64,000 nucleotides of DNA, taken from NCBI GenBank assembly GCA_013146195.2, contig CM028382.1, positions 10,734,767-10,798,766 of the forward strand, in the 5' to 3' direction. Position numbers and translations under genes: made by a program. The DNA is from Codonopsis lanceolata. Its lineage: Eukaryota; Streptophyta; Magnoliopsida; Asterales; Campanulaceae. The notes under the pieces are model-generated. The model was not told the DNA's origin and did no database searches. It saw only the letters and a program-made list of their open reading frames with translations. This document shows positions 34,340 through 46,798 of the stretch, one piece after another (position 1 is the stretch's first letter; every line of letters begins with the position of its first letter).

Positions 34340-37300
34340 ACAATTGGTCTGATCTGTGAACAAAGTTTTTGGCTGATTTTGGAACGGCGGGAACCTTGGC
34401 GAAGACAAGGGCTGACTTGTCAAAAGTTAAACAGGGAGCACATGAATCCACAGCGAGCTATCTTGAGCGGTTTACTAAGGTGCTGGAACAAGTCCCGGGG
34501 TTGACCGAGCAGGAGGTGACCCTATGTTTTGAAACTGGGTTACTTGAAGGCGAAGGTGGTTTGCGATCGGAATTAAGCATGCGCGAGCCAAAGACCCAAG
34601 CGGAGATGCTCATGCGAGCACAAAAGTGGTGTGCCGGGGAGACGGCAAAAAAGGAGAAGAAAAAGGAGACTGCTGAAGCAACATGAAATTCTAAAGGAAA
34701 TGGTCAGGGGGGCAGTGGAGGCTACAATAAGAGCAAGTCCCGGTATGACCGGCCAAAAGAATTTCTTCGTGAATCGGATTTGACTCCACTAAACACATTG
34801 CGCGAAGACATTATGTACGAGATAAGGAACGAGCTTCCTAATCCACCTCGCATGAATCCAGCGACTGCCGACGAAAGGGAGCAGACGAAGTGGTGTGCTA
34901 ATCACGATGACTATGGGCACACTACGGAGGAATGCTGGCCGTTGAAGAAGGCCATTCAGAAGTTGATCAATGAGGGGCGGCTAGATCGCTTTAAGCGGGA
35001 TGGAGGCAATAGAGGGAATGCTCCTAGGCGAGAAGCCCCGCCGATCAGGGGGGTGATCAATGTGATAATGGATGAAGAGCTTACACCAACTCAGCTCGGA
35101 AAACAAATATATTCCTTGTCTAAAGCGGTGGATCGACCTGCTACTTTACAGGATGGGGAGCAGGCCATTCAGTTTACTCGCAGCAAGCTGGCGAGTAGTG
35201 TAGTAGGCGAGCAGTCCTTGATAGTCTCAGCATTAGTGGATGGCTGGGTTGTGCACAGGATCTTGGTGGACACAGGGGCATGCCGAGACGTGATGTATTA
35301 TTCTTGTTTTCAGGGGCTCGAGTTAAGTGATGACCGGTTGAAGCCATATGCAGGGGCATTAGAAGGTTTTACAAATCATAAGGTCCCAGTCAAAGGCACC
35401 GTCGAGCTAGAAGTGTTCATCGGTGAGGGAAGCAAGACCCGAGTTGAAAAGATTACCTTCATGGTAATCGACCTGAAATCTCCTTACAACATAATTTTGG
35501 GTGTACCAAGTATGGCCAAATTTCAAATGGTGGCATCAATCCCGTATCAGCGAGCTAAGTTCTACACCGATCAGGGAGTTGGGACGTTGCGAAGCCAGCC
35601 GAGAGCAGTGCTCGAATATGTGCGTGATACTCAGAGGAAGAAGCAGAAGTTGACCTTAGAGGATGGCGAGCAAAAGATAACCGTTAGTACTAAGGAAACT
35701 TCACATGTGACTGTGGGACCATCAGTAGTTGCGATGGTACAGGAGGATTTAGAGATGGTTGCAAGCTCTATGCTGGCATTGAAGTCGGGGGAGCAGAGTC
35801 AGAATGAAGCAGATACGGCAATGACTGTGAGTCAGGCTGATGTTGAGACTAGTCCATCTTCGAAGACATTGCAGTCAGTGGAGCAAGTTGAACGAGAAGA
35901 GGTGGTCGAGCAAGGCATTAGTAATCATTTGACATTGGGGGGATTTGAGAAACCGAATGAGGTCGTTGAGCCGGTGGATGATCCTTTGCCGACATTGATG
36001 TCGGGGGAATGTGAAGCTGAGGTTATGGAGGTAGATCAGCTTGACAAAGTTGAAGATCGAGCTGAGAAGGATGAGAAGGTGGAGTGTGACACGCTCCAAA
36101 TGCGAGATGAGCCAGAGTTTACGGCTCAAGATGAGCTTGAGGAGGTTATCATCAATTCTGCTCATCCCGAGCAGAAGATCAAAATTGGTAGGGATTTGAC
36201 GGCAAAGGCAAGAGCGAATTTGATTAAGCAATTGCAAGACAGTCTGGATGTTTTTGCTTGGCGGCCCGAGGACATGCAGGGGGTAAGCGAGACTGTGGCT
36301 TTACATCAGTTGAATGTCGATCCAGCCTTTCGACCAATCCAGCAGTGACCTCGAGTTTACTCGGTGGAAAAGGATCAAGCAATCAGGGAAGAGGTCGAGA
36401 AGCTGCTTAAAGCTGACATAATTGAGGAGATACATTACCCGACATGGTTGGCTAATGTAGTTATGGTGAAAAAGTCCAATGGAAAGTGGCGGATGTGTGT
36501 GGATTTTACGGATATGAATAAGGCTTGCCCGAAGGACTGCTATCCTCTGCCGAGAATTGACAAGTTGGTGGACGCCATTGCGGGGTTCGAGCTCCTCAGT
36601 TTTATAGATGCCTACTCTGGGTATCACCAGGTGAAGATGAATGAGCAGGATAAGGCTCTGACAGCTTTTCGAGCAGCAGGGGGGTTATATTGTTACAAGA
36701 TGATGCCTTTCGGCTTGAAGAATGCTGGAGCCACCTACCAAAGGATGGTGAATAAGGTGTTTAGCTCGCAGCTCGGGAGAAATGTGGAAGCCTATATTGA
36801 TGACATGGTGGTCAAGACGAAAGGGCGCGAGCATGCAGAAGACTTGGGCGAGACCTTTGCCAATCTCAGGAAAAATTGTATGAAGTTGAACCCGAGCAAA
36901 TGTGTGTTCGGGGTAAAAGCGAGCAAGTTCCTCGGTTTTATGGTGACCGAGAGGGGCATCGAAGCCAATCCTGAGAAAATCAAGGCATTGGTCACTATGA
37001 AGCTTTCCCGCTGCATTAAGGACGTACAGAGGCTTAACGGTAGGGTGATCGCTCTTGGGACGGTTTATTTCAAGGTCGGCGAGCGGCGGTGCTTGCCTTT
37101 TTCAAAGTTCTTCGAGGTAACAAAGGGTTTGAATGGACTCCAGAGTGCCGAAAGCTTTGAAGATTTGGTGAAGTATTTGGGCGATCCACCTTTCTTTGCC
37201 GGTCTTCGGTGAAAAGTTATTTGTTTATTTAGCAGCCTACCGCAAAGCAGAGTTAGGGAGGAATGCAATGTACAAAAGCATGTCTATTATGTTTCAAAAG

Positions 37301-39368
37301 CTCTCACTGATGTAGAGGGAAGATATTTTAATGCAGAAAAGTTGGCTTACTCGCTTGTTGTTGCTGCTCGGAAACTTCGAGCTTATTTTTCTGCGCACTC
37401 GATTGTTGTGTACACTGATTTGCCTTTGAGAAAGATTTTGCACAAGCCAGACACTTCTGGTCGTTTACTCACTTGGTCGATCGAGTTAACCGAATTTGAT
37501 ATTGACTATCAGCCTCGGCGAGCGATCAAGGCGCAAGCTCTAGTAGATTTTGTGGCTGAAACAAGCTTCAAAGATTCTGGCGAGGAAGAAATAGCGGGTA
37601 AAACAACAACGACGAGCAGTGTAAGTCCAAAGCCAAGACCAGAATATTGTTAGAAGCTCCATGTTGATGGCTCAGCTAGCCGATTTGGGAGTGGCGCCGG
37701 TTTGGTTTTAGTCCCGCCAGAACCAGATGTAGAATTTGAGAAAGCATTGCGCTTCAAATTTCCATCTTCCAACAATCAGGCCGAATATGAAGCTTTAATT
37801 GCAGGGCTCGAGCTTGCACAGGACATTGGAGTGCGTGCATTGATTGTATATTGTGATTCTCAGTTGGTGGTGAATCAAGTCAAGGGCGATTATGCGGTCC
37901 ATCATCCGATCTTGGTTCGTTATTGTGCGATGGTGAAGGAAATTTTAAAGGACTTTGATTACTGGGAGCTGGTGAGAATTGCTCGGGAAGATAACATGCG
38001 AGCTGATTATCTGTCGAAGATGGCTGAGGATGAAATTCAATTTTTGCATCCTGGAGTCATGATCGAACATTTGGAGGTCCCTGTTATTGAAAAGGAGGCG
38101 ATAATGGATATTGAGCCGGCTACAAAATGTTGGATAGATGATCTTTGGGCTTACATCGAGCAAGGGGTGTTACCCGAGGATAAAAAGGAAGCTAGAACCA
38201 TCCAGAAGCGATCATGTCGCTACATTGTTTTGGATAATATTTTATACCGGAGATCTTACACCCGACCTCTGTTGAGGTGTGTGCGACCAGAGATGACAGA
38301 AGGAATTTTGGGGGAAGTGCATGAAGGCAAATGTGGAGGTCACCCGGGACAGCGGTCATTAGCCGAGAAAGTCTTGGCATCTGGATTCTATTGGATAACA
38401 CTGCGACGAGATGCTGAAATGTATGTTCGTCGATGTGACAAGTGTCAGCGTTACGCGGATATTCCACGCTTGCCATCTACCGAGCAAACCCCTGTTATAG
38501 CCTCATGGCCTTTTGATATGTGGGGGATAGACTTGATTGGTCCTTTTCCTATCGCTCGGTCAAAATTTAAGTATCAATTGATTACTTAAGTACTAAGTGG
38601 GTGGAAGCAAAGCCCTTGGCGACCATAAGTGAGGTTAATGTCATGGAAGCAAACTTTGTACATGAGCACATATGGTGTCGGTTTGGGGTCCATGAGCAAT
38701 TGTGACTTTGATCATGGGACTGGGGTCGGTTTTCGGAAAAGTTTACTAAAGCGTGTGAGCAGATGCGGGTGAAGCATTGGCAATCGTCAGTATCATACCC
38801 CCAGGGCAATGGGCAAGCCGAAGCTGCGAATAAACAAATCCTGCACGTTCTAAAGCGGAATTTGGAAGACAAGGCAGGAAGATGGGTAGACGAGCTTCCT
38901 TCCGCTTTGTGGGCGGTAAGAACGACAGTCAGGGGACCAACAGGAGAAACAACTTTTTCTCTAGCCTATGGTTCTGATGCTATGGCTCCGGTGGAAATGT
39001 ATTTACCTACTCATAGGGTTTTGCATTACGACATCGAGTCCAATGAAGCAGCTCGGGCAGCTGATTTGGATTTGTTGGAGGAAAAACGACTGGAAGCTAA
39101 GATGAGAATGGCAAATTATAAGCAGCGAGCAAAAGCCCACCACGATAAAAGGGTTCGTGGTCGATCATTTGCTGCGGGGGATTGGGTCATTCGTAAGATT
39201 GAGGCAACGGGCCATCGAGCTGAGTGGGGAAAGTTGTCACCAAATTGGGAAGGGCCTTTTCAGATTTCAAGGATCATTAAGGAAGGCACTTACATGTTGC
39301 GAACAGAGGATGGTGGCGAGTTGAAACATCCATGGCATGCGGATCATTTGAAGAAATACTATTGGTAA
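34340..39368 (+). pseudogene. Tat-type gag-pol with aRNase H, interrupted by stops
   Basis: Domains in order: gag (FGTAGTLAKTRADLSKVKQG, 34376 on); a zinc knuckle CANHDDYGHTTEEC (34894-34935); protease with VDTGA (35266-35280); RT with VDFTDMNKACP (from 36499) and the catalytic YIDD (36793-36804); a first RNase H (about 37213-37560); a second aRNase H (37660-38020, with NNQAEYEAL and DSQLVVNQV); an integrase zinc region (GGHPGQRSLAEK, near 38340) and core start WGIDLIGPFP (about 38521-38550); and an integrase C-terminal region to TAA at 39366-39368. Stops at 34684, 36346, 37210, 37651 and 38587 lie in one frame. Local shifts (about 37215-37260, and before 38763) also occur, and the second integrase Asp region is lost. 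Otherwise it is well preserved. Confidence 0.9.
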
Positions 39369-39934
39369 TTAATTTGCAATATGTAACTCTTTGATCTTTT
39401 TCATGGCAATTAGTAATGGTGAAACTCGATTGTCTTTTCAACCTTATGTTTGGAAGATGGTCTTCGAGTTGGTTTTTGTTGTTTTCTCGATTATTCTCTT
39501 TATCAAGCATGAGTTGATTCATGCTCGTTTAATGAGTTGGTGTTCGAGTTAAATATTTCTTTGATTCTGTCTTTTTCGAGCATAAAGGGCTTTATGCTCG
39601 AGAAGAGGTTTTGAGGGGTGATGTTTTCCCGGTACTCGGTTATTCTCTTTTTACGAGCATAGAGAGCTTTATGCTCGTAAAAGGAGTTGGTGTTCGAGTG
39701 GGATAGTGGCTACTAGTAACCTCTTTTGCTCGGGTAAAAGATATCTTTGCTCGGAAAAAAGTAGGACATACAAAAGCACTATTCTTCAGGTTAAGCTAGT
39801 ATGAGCGGGGAAATAAAAGCATTCAGCTAGCAAACAAAGTAAATAGTAGCAGAATATTACAGACTGGAAAAATAAAGTTGTTTATGGAAACAAGGCACGG
39901 AGGCCAGAAGGGCACGCAGGCCATAGTTGTGATT
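39369..39934. terminator. Hairpin-rich spacer between convergent sense and antisense genes
   Basis: A perfect 11-bp hairpin with a 2-base loop lies at 39577-39600 (CGAGCATAAAG/CTTTATGCTCG). A 13-bp hairpin has arms at 39649-39661 and 39670-39682 (TTTTACGAGCATA and its complement). A weaker one lies near 39508-39526. All share GAGCAT. The position between the pol stop and the antisense-gene stop suggests a 3'-end or transcript-separation role, which is inference. Confidence 0.45.
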
Positions 39935-42923
39935 TCATGCACATGGGGCAGCATTGTTGTCGTTTGTTGTGGGAGCGGGTTCCTCGGTCCCTTCGGTTGC
40001 TGTCTCTAGGATTGTAACTTCATCATCGGCTTGATCTGGAGCATTTTCAGTTGTTGATGGGGGAGCTTGGGACCCCCAGATTTGGGTCATTAGTTCGATG
40101 ACAGTGGGGCTGGTGACATGAGGTGGATTCCATGGGGATAAGCCTTTCTCGACATCGGCTTCGGCTAGTGATTCTAGCTCGTCTTCGTTGAAAGGCACGA
40201 GAGCGTGGCCGGGGCGGGCAGACGAACTAAACAATGGATTGGCGCCCCACTCAGCGAGTTGCTCGGGGCGGATTTCTAGTCCGCTACAAGCAATCTGCCT
40301 CAAGATGTGATTCATTCCCTGCAAAAAGAATGGGTAAGCTTCACCTTCAACACAGTTAGCAAAGTCGTTGGAACCCTTGTAATCTTCAATAATCTTCTGC
40401 TTTAGCTCTTCGTTTGCCAAAGAGCCGGACTCCATTAATTTTTGTTCGAGATCGGCGATCATGTTGTTGGCGGTTTCTAAATCATTCTGGCAAGCACGAA
40501 GTTCCCTACGCACCCCGTTTATGTTATTCAGGGCTGCTTCTTCAGATTTCTTGGAAAGGCTTAGCTGGGATTCCAAAGATTTTTTCTCAGCTTCAACTTT
40601 GGAGAGCTCGGTTACTTTGCTTGTAAGGGATTCTTCAGTGCTTTTGAGGTCAGCTTGGATGCAGTTAATTTTCTCTTCTAATTTGTTCTTTTCAGTGGTC
40701 AAAGTGTTTTTCTCGGCAGTGAGTGTGTTGTTGTTGTTGAGGTTGGTGATTAGACGCTCATACATCAAAATCGACTTATTGGCAATCTGTTAGAAAAGTT
40801 ACAGCTTAAAAGAGAGAAAGGGTAGGGAAAGTAAGGCTGTAGGAAGAAAGCATTACCTCGGTCATGCACATTCCCATTTCGCCGATCAGAACAGAACTTG
40901 CTTGATCAGCATATTTTTTCTGGACTCCGCTGTGGTGTCGCTTCATCAATCCAAGACCAGCAGTAGCTTGGAAACCACTTCGTTTGTTTATACTGATATT
41001 GTGGAGATCGGGCACGTTAGCAAGTTCCCTAGTGAGAGCAGCTGTTTTTGGCTGGTCGTCGGGCATTACGAAAGTTTCCCTCTGCCAAGAGGGGAGTTGG
41101 GGAGTACTTTCCTCGATTATAGCCTTGTCTGCCCGGCGTCTTGTCCTCCTCGGGCTTTCACTTGGCTCGACATTAATGATGGGAGGAGAGATGTTTGCAG
41201 TCTCTCGTACAACAGGTATCGGGATAGAAGCTGTTGCAGGTTGACTGGGCTCGGGTTGATTGCGTTTTGTTCCTCGACTGGAGGTATTGGCAGGGACCGT
41301 TGGAAGATTGACAGCTGGCTGGGTTGACAAATGCTTAGCTCGTTTGTTGGAGCTTTTCTTTGCAGCTTGCATGAATTTACTAACGTCCGTTAATTGTCTC
41401 ATGTCTGCATAAGATAAAGTGAATGTTAACAAGGGGAAAGCACAGATTTGTAAAGTTATCGAAAAAGGATAATAAAGTAAGATGCAGTTGAAGTGTAAAC
41501 CAGTCAGCGAGAAGGAAGGTCGGCAGAGAGCTCCGGTGCGAGCACAATCCTCGCACTCACTAGGGAATTTTTCCCATGGCAAGAGCCCCAATATGGATGG
41601 GGAGTTTCTGGATCAAGAACAATTCGAGGTTCAACTCCTTCGACGGGTAGGTAGGAAATCCCAGCTAATCGTAGAAGACCGAGGTCAAAAGTAAGAATTC
41701 GCCAGTTAAGCACAAAATCATGTCCAGCTCGCCCTTTTCTTGCTCCCAGGAGAGCCCTGAAAGTTCTAGCTATTCGAGGTTCTCCAGCTCGGTAGGCATT
41801 TTTGTCGTGCTCGGGAAGTCCATAGTCACTGAGATAGGGTGCAAAGGGCCAGCCAATGCTCGATTCAACGAGCAAAGCCTTCGAGTCCCAACCATCGACT
41901 TTATTGGGACCATCATTAAGAAGTTTGAAGAAACCGTGGTTCGAACGACTCTTGATGCGGAGGACTTTTGTCAAGGGAAAGAAGGAAGAATTTTCGAAAT
42001 AAAGTCATATCGGGTTCAAACCCGAGTGACCGGCAGGCAACAGTGAAAGATACTAGGAATCTAACAGTGGTTAAGGTCAAGTCGCAGGGGAGAGTATTGG
42101 AGGCATTCAGTAATTCAACAATAAACGGGTCGAGAGGGAGACGAAGCCCGACCTGAAAGAAGTCAAAATAGAACACCATCTTGTCCCCTTGAAAATTGTG
42201 GCCTTCGGTGTCTATGTCTAAGTCAAAAGCACGAACTCGGTAAAGATTGGGGTCAATTCCTAGAGAATAGAACCAGGTACTGACCTCTTCCTCAGAATTC
42301 AAATCTTCCTACCTGATTGAAGGGGAAGAATATGAAGAGACAGGAACAAACGAAGTTTGGCTCGGCCCAGGTGGTTGATCTTTTAAACAAGGAGGATTGT
42401 CTGCTCGTACGGTTTCATAAGGAATTTGGGGGCTACTGTTTACTCTTTGCTCGCTTGCTTGTACGGGTTTTCGTCGGCGAGTAATAAGGGGAATTACTTC
42501 TTGCTGGCTCTCTTCAGAAGATGAGGTCGAGGACGGAGGGATTTCTTCCGGAGCTCCATGGTCATAACGCTGGCCTTCAATTTCGGAAACAGTTTCTTCG
42601 CTAGACATCCTACAGGAAAAGGAATCGAGAAGTGCAGGTTAGACATTGATTGGGTGAGGTACGACAAAAGTGAAATTGATTGTGGTAAACAGGTTGTGAG
42701 ATCAATAAACAGGGCACTGATCCCAGATTTCTCGATTCCCTCGGTTTGGATTGAAATGGCTGACAGATAGTGAAGAGCAAAGTGGATTGGATATCGGTTT
42801 TTCACATCAAATGGTTGAACAGTTCGTAGAGAAGTAAAAAAGGGTTTAAACAGCATAAACCCTAATTCAAAAATTGGAAAGAGAAAATACAATCGAAGAT
42901 TGAAGAGGGAAGTATGGAATACC
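39935..42923 (-). pseudogene. Antisense spliced gene of the Tat element (gypsy-type 'transposase_28'-like protein)
   Basis: Model on the minus strand: a 5' untranslated exon ending 42923; intron 42922-42610 (GTATTC...CTGTAG); ATG at 42608; intron 41560-41405 (GTGAGT...ATGCAG); exon 41404-40857; intron 40856-40787 (GTAATG...AACAG); last exon 40786-39935, stop TGA-type end at 39935. The last junction keeps phase exactly. The protein has an acidic Ser/Glu start, then LRLPLDPFIVELLNAS and LVSFTVACRSLGFEPDMTLF, like the putative gypsy-type transposon domain of Tat antisense ORFs. A basic linker (ESPRRTRRRADK), a coiled coil (about 40760-40380) and an acidic tail follow. Defects: an in-frame stop at 42311-42309 and shifts near 41975 and 41610. 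Its function is unknown. Confidence 0.75.
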
Positions 42924-43082
42924 TGGTAGCTTCGGAAGATCTTGGTTTTGATTTTCAAAGTCTTGCAAAGGGTTGAATCTGGAAGCTGATCCTGGGCGGG
43001 AATCTGCAGAATCCTTCGGCAATTTCTCCAAGTTCTTCCAAGAATTCGTGAATGGTAAAGTTATGAAAGAAGAGGGGTTTTG

Positions 43083-43091
43083 CCTTTTATA
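43083..43091 (-). promoter_or_regulatory. TATA box of the antisense gene
   Basis: The minus strand reads TATAAAAGG about 160 bases upstream of the leader-exon donor site. It lies inside the element, not in the LTR, so the antisense gene seems to have its own promoter. Confidence 0.6.
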
Positions 43092-43403
43092 CTCAACAAA
43101 GTCGCCGGTTAAGGGTACGAATTATTGGGTTCGGAGCACGAGGCGTTGGGAACGAGGCAGCAATTAATGGGGTGTGACAAATTGGGCCGGTCCTTTTAGA
43201 GTTGGCGGCTGACGGCTGACGGTTCGAATTTCGGAAGGTGTTCCTTTTAAAAACGTCTTTTGAGAAGCTGTCCATTCGAATTTTGGCTCCAAGTTTATTT
43301 GGCTTATGCATTTGAAAGAATTGATTATTCTGGAGAGTGCTTTTCGAATTGCTCCTCCTCGTCACCAGCATGAATGCTCGGTGAAACAAGGAGTGGGGGC
43401 TAC

Positions 43404-44220
43404 TGAACTGCTCGGCTCAATAGGCCCAAGCCATGAGTCACGTGCCAAGCATATGGGTTTCGTCCGAACAAGCGAGCAAGGGTTTCATGCGAGCAAGCGG
43501 GCAAAACTTTGGTTTCTATTAGGTGAGTTGCCTATGAGCTGGGGGCTTGGTCAACAAGCAAAACCGATACGGGAGCATGGTTACCTATGCTCGCCAAGAA
43601 AAACCGATACGCGAGCAAGGTTACTTATGCTCGCCAATATGAGTTGCCATCAATTGAGGACATTCATGTCCGGGAAAGATCAAGGTGTCAGTTGAGGGCG
43701 GTCACGTCCGAGTTGGAGTTCTAGCCAACAATAATGACGGGGAAATTCTCTAGCTAAACCGTTGTCATTAGTGGGCTCGTTAATATGTCTCCCATTAAAG
43801 GCCATGACTGTTTATGGGGCAGTTTATGACATTTATGGGCGGTTAATGAAGATCATGGGTAGTTAATGACGATCATGGGCAGTTAATGTCAATGATGGGC
43901 GGTTGTCTATGCTTAACGACAATTATGCCCTCGGAAGAGTATAAAAACCTTGGAAAATGAAGGAAAAAGGTATGCGCAATCTAATTCTCTAGCCGAAACT
44001 CTGTCAAATTGCTTACTTATTGAACCTTGTACTGATTCTCACGCCGGAGGGCCTTTGCAGGGAGTGCCTCCTACCCAGTTTACGTTTAATTCTTTTCATT
44101 TGCAGAGTTGGGCTTCGAGGATTTACGGACACGTTGAAAGCCAGGTGTTCGGATTGGGCTTCTACAGTGCATCCAGAATTCTTTGGACGCATCAATATCC
44201 AAAATATTTACTAGTCAATT
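43404..44220 (+). mobile_element. 3' LTR of the Tat/Retand-like element
   Basis: It begins TGAACTGCTCGG three bases after the polypurine tract. The U3 region holds a roughly 40-bp duplication around AAAACCGATACG(C/G)GAGCA (43560-43637) and several 20-25-bp units around GGGC(A/G)GTTAATG (43815-43910). A TATA box (GTATAAAAA) lies at 43939-43947. The right border is uncertain; 44167 (CTACA) is another candidate, and no TSD could be matched. Confidence 0.65.
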
Positions 44221-45016
44221 GAATGGGCTAGTGGGTGACGACCGCTGATTTTTTGAGTGGAGCGATCTATTTAGCTGGATATCTTGTAGGCGACTCTTAT
44301 AAGGTACAAATATTTCCATTGGACCAGCAGTAAGCTCGGAATCATGAGCCGAGATCAATCTTAAATTCAATGTGGTTTGAAGATACCTCGTGAAAGATCA
44401 CAAAAAATATGTTACTGGTCCTGCTATTCAACTAATTATTTGATTTAAGAAAGAAATATAAAAAGGTAAGATAGAAACTGTTATTCTTACAACTAATTAA
44501 TATTACAATTTTCTTTACAACAAAGTCTTGAAGAATGAAAGTTGTTTTGGAAAGACAACTTTACCCTTCTTCATGACTTAATGATAAGGAAAGTTGAAAC
44601 CATATTTGTAATGCTAACAATGTTGAAAAGAAGATACATGGGTATTTTACATTGTTAAAATTATACAAATTAATTAGAGTTATACCAAGACTTATGCGGC
44701 GTTGAATCGTTGAAAAATCTAGTGAAATAATTTGCTCTAGACCTAAAACCATGTATACGAGGCGTAGGGGTCAGGTTGTTAAGAAATCAAACATGATTTA
44801 ATTCAAATTCGTTATGTTAAGTTAAAAGTTTATCGAGTTTGGATTAGATTTGGATCAGATTTGGATACTTGGATCAAATAGGTTGATCCATATCCGAAAT
44901 TTTGTGTCGAATTCAGATCGAATTCTGAGTGAATTCGATTCATTGACATGATACTAGAGCATGTTCTCTACATGTGCATACAAAAGACCCACATTCTTGC
45001 TCCGCTCTATACAAAC
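44221..45016. other. Unassigned sequence
   Basis: I see no domain, terminal repeat or RNA gene. Its left part may still belong to the Tat LTR. The remainder is AT-rich with short chance reading frames. Confidence 0.4.
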
Positions 45017-45819
45017 TAGGGTTGACAAGAGTCCTGCTTTTCTCGACCCGACTTGACGCCGACCCGATCCTGAATTTGTCGAGATTTTTTCCGTCCTAAC
45101 TAAATTTTTTTTTAAAGGAAGCAGGGATGGCACTCTATGAGATATTATTAAAAAATGAGGAAGAAGAACAAACTTAAGGGGGGCAACTAGCCTAGCCCTT
45201 ATAAATGGGAGAACAAAGGAGACCTGACTAAATGTATTATTATTTTTAAAAATATTGTGAGTGTGTACTGTTGTTGAGTGTTGAGTTTTCAAATGAATCA
45301 AGTGAAAATTCCACAACTCCGGAGGATTGTTGATGGATATGATTTATCAAGCCAAGAGACTAACTTTCAAACAATGTTTATTTTGTGTTTACTAAAATTA
45401 CTTAATAGTGTTTGTTAAATTTATTTTCACAATATATTGTGTTTTTTTTTTTTGTCTAACACGTTTCTGCACTCAGTGCAGCTATTCTCCTGCGAGTGAG
45501 GGGTGCATTTTGTTTATAATGACATATTCAACAATACACACCATTAAATAAATATTCAAGTATACTTGTACATATACAATCTAAAATCTTAATTATGATG
45601 GAGACATTTTAAAAATATTTTAGTGTCAGAAGATATTATTCATAAATATTATAGTCGGGATTGCAGAATTCTTATCTCCCGAACTGTCGGGATCCCGATT
45701 CGTCGGGTCCCGACACTTATTGGGAACGGAATCGAGAAGGCAATTGAAATCCCGAATTTTATCGGGACAAGATCGAGATAAGGGGTATCGGGATGGGTCC
45801 CGTCCCGATTCCACCCCTA
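45017..45819. mobile_element. Non-autonomous hAT element, 803 bp
   Basis: The left end TAGGGTTGACAAGAG and the right end, inverted, TAGGGGTGGAATCGGGAC are typical hAT ends, with cytosine-rich CCCGA/TCGGG blocks inside both. The flanks are ATACAAAC (45009-45016) and ATCCAAAC (45820-45827), an 8-bp duplication with one mismatch. There is no transposase. The interior has a poly-T run (45440-45452). Confidence 0.8.
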
Positions 45820-45850
45820 ATCCAAACCAATGAGTATTCCACGTTGGAAG

Positions 45851-46798
45851 TAGAGCTGGCAAAAAAAAGTTCGACGCATCCAATATTTTGACGGGTCAGT
45901 TTTTAGATATTGACGATTCAAAAAACATCATACCTTTTTGGCCCAGCCCAAGAGGCTCATGGATTCTCTGTGTCAGATCAAAAAAGCCCAAGATTTTTCA
46001 GGCCAACCTAGCCCAATCAATTTTTAAAAAAAATTAGTATATTGTATGCAAATACAACAAAAGTAGACTGGAAAGTTAGTATATTGTATACAAATACATT
46101 CTATAAATGCTTTTGTTTTCGAAAAATGATTCGACCGCCCTTAGTATCAACTCATTTGACCTAGATATGGTATGCCAAAAGAAGGGCTTTTTAGTTAGAG
46201 AGAATCACGGAGTTAGACCCAAGCCCAAGACGGACGCACGGTGTGGGCCCTCAACCTAGGTGATCATCTGTTTAGACAGTTAAACTCACGTGACATGGGC
46301 TTGTCTTTCCTGGAGTCGAACACACATATTTTGGTGACGGAAGCTTTTAAGCGACCTAGCTTTCTTTACCTTGTTGAACTAGTCCACACGGAGAAGGGAT
46401 TCATTTTGATTTTCCAAGAAGAAAGAAGTCATTCAGGTTTAGGCTCACAGGATGGGGTGCTACTACATTGGCCTTTTTCGAATCTTTGGGTTAAGAAACT
46501 TATAAGGCAAAAACATGATTTCATTCATGATGCCATATTTCTTTTATTAAATTATTGTATTTTTTCGGGTGCTACATACATTTGCCTTTTCATCACATGT
46601 TTTTAGACGTTTAATTGTAAATTTTTTAATTTTATATATGGTTGATTTTCTTTAGAGTCAGAGTGGCCCATGGGCCTAAGGTAAGCCTGACCGGGCTAGC
46701 ATTTTGATAGGCCCATTAAATTTCGTGTCGAACCAGCCCAATCCAAAAATTAGCTTTGGCCCACTGGATCTGGACCGGGCCAATCCATTGCCAGCTAA
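45851..46798. mobile_element. Probable hAT-type element with CTGGCAA ends
   Basis: The left end TAGAGCTGGCAA and the right end TTGCCAGCTA are inverted copies, and both subterminal regions are rich in GCCCA(A/G)CC-type blocks. The flanks GTTGGAAG and ATTGCAAG agree at six of eight positions. An open frame at 46241-46606 inside shows no known domain. Confidence 0.6.

Larger units (their letters stand above)
34319..44220 (+). mobile_element. Tat/Retand-like Ty3/gypsy element, 5' part missing
   Basis: It resumes in gag after the inserted Tekay-like element and runs through gag-pol (to 39368), a spacer with hairpins, an antisense gene (42608-39935), a promoter and leader region, a polypurine tract (AAACAAGGAGTGGGGGC, 43384-43400) and a 3' LTR. 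A second, archaeal-type RNase H after the first, together with the antisense ORF, places it in the Tat lineage. The 5' LTR and gag N-terminus lie in or beyond the gap. Confidence 0.88.

Noticed and set aside
36792..38476. Minus-strand ORFs opposite Tat pol
   Set aside because: They are antisense shadows of RT, RNase H and integrase. Unlike the frames at 39935-42608 they have no splice pattern or promoter.
40414..42156. Plus-strand ORFs opposite the antisense gene
   Set aside because: They are complementary shadows of the coiled-coil and Transposase_28-like exons and carry no domain.
46241..46606. 121-codon ORF inside the hAT-type element
   Set aside because: No domain is recognised, the surrounding sequence is TE-like, and this length is expected by chance.
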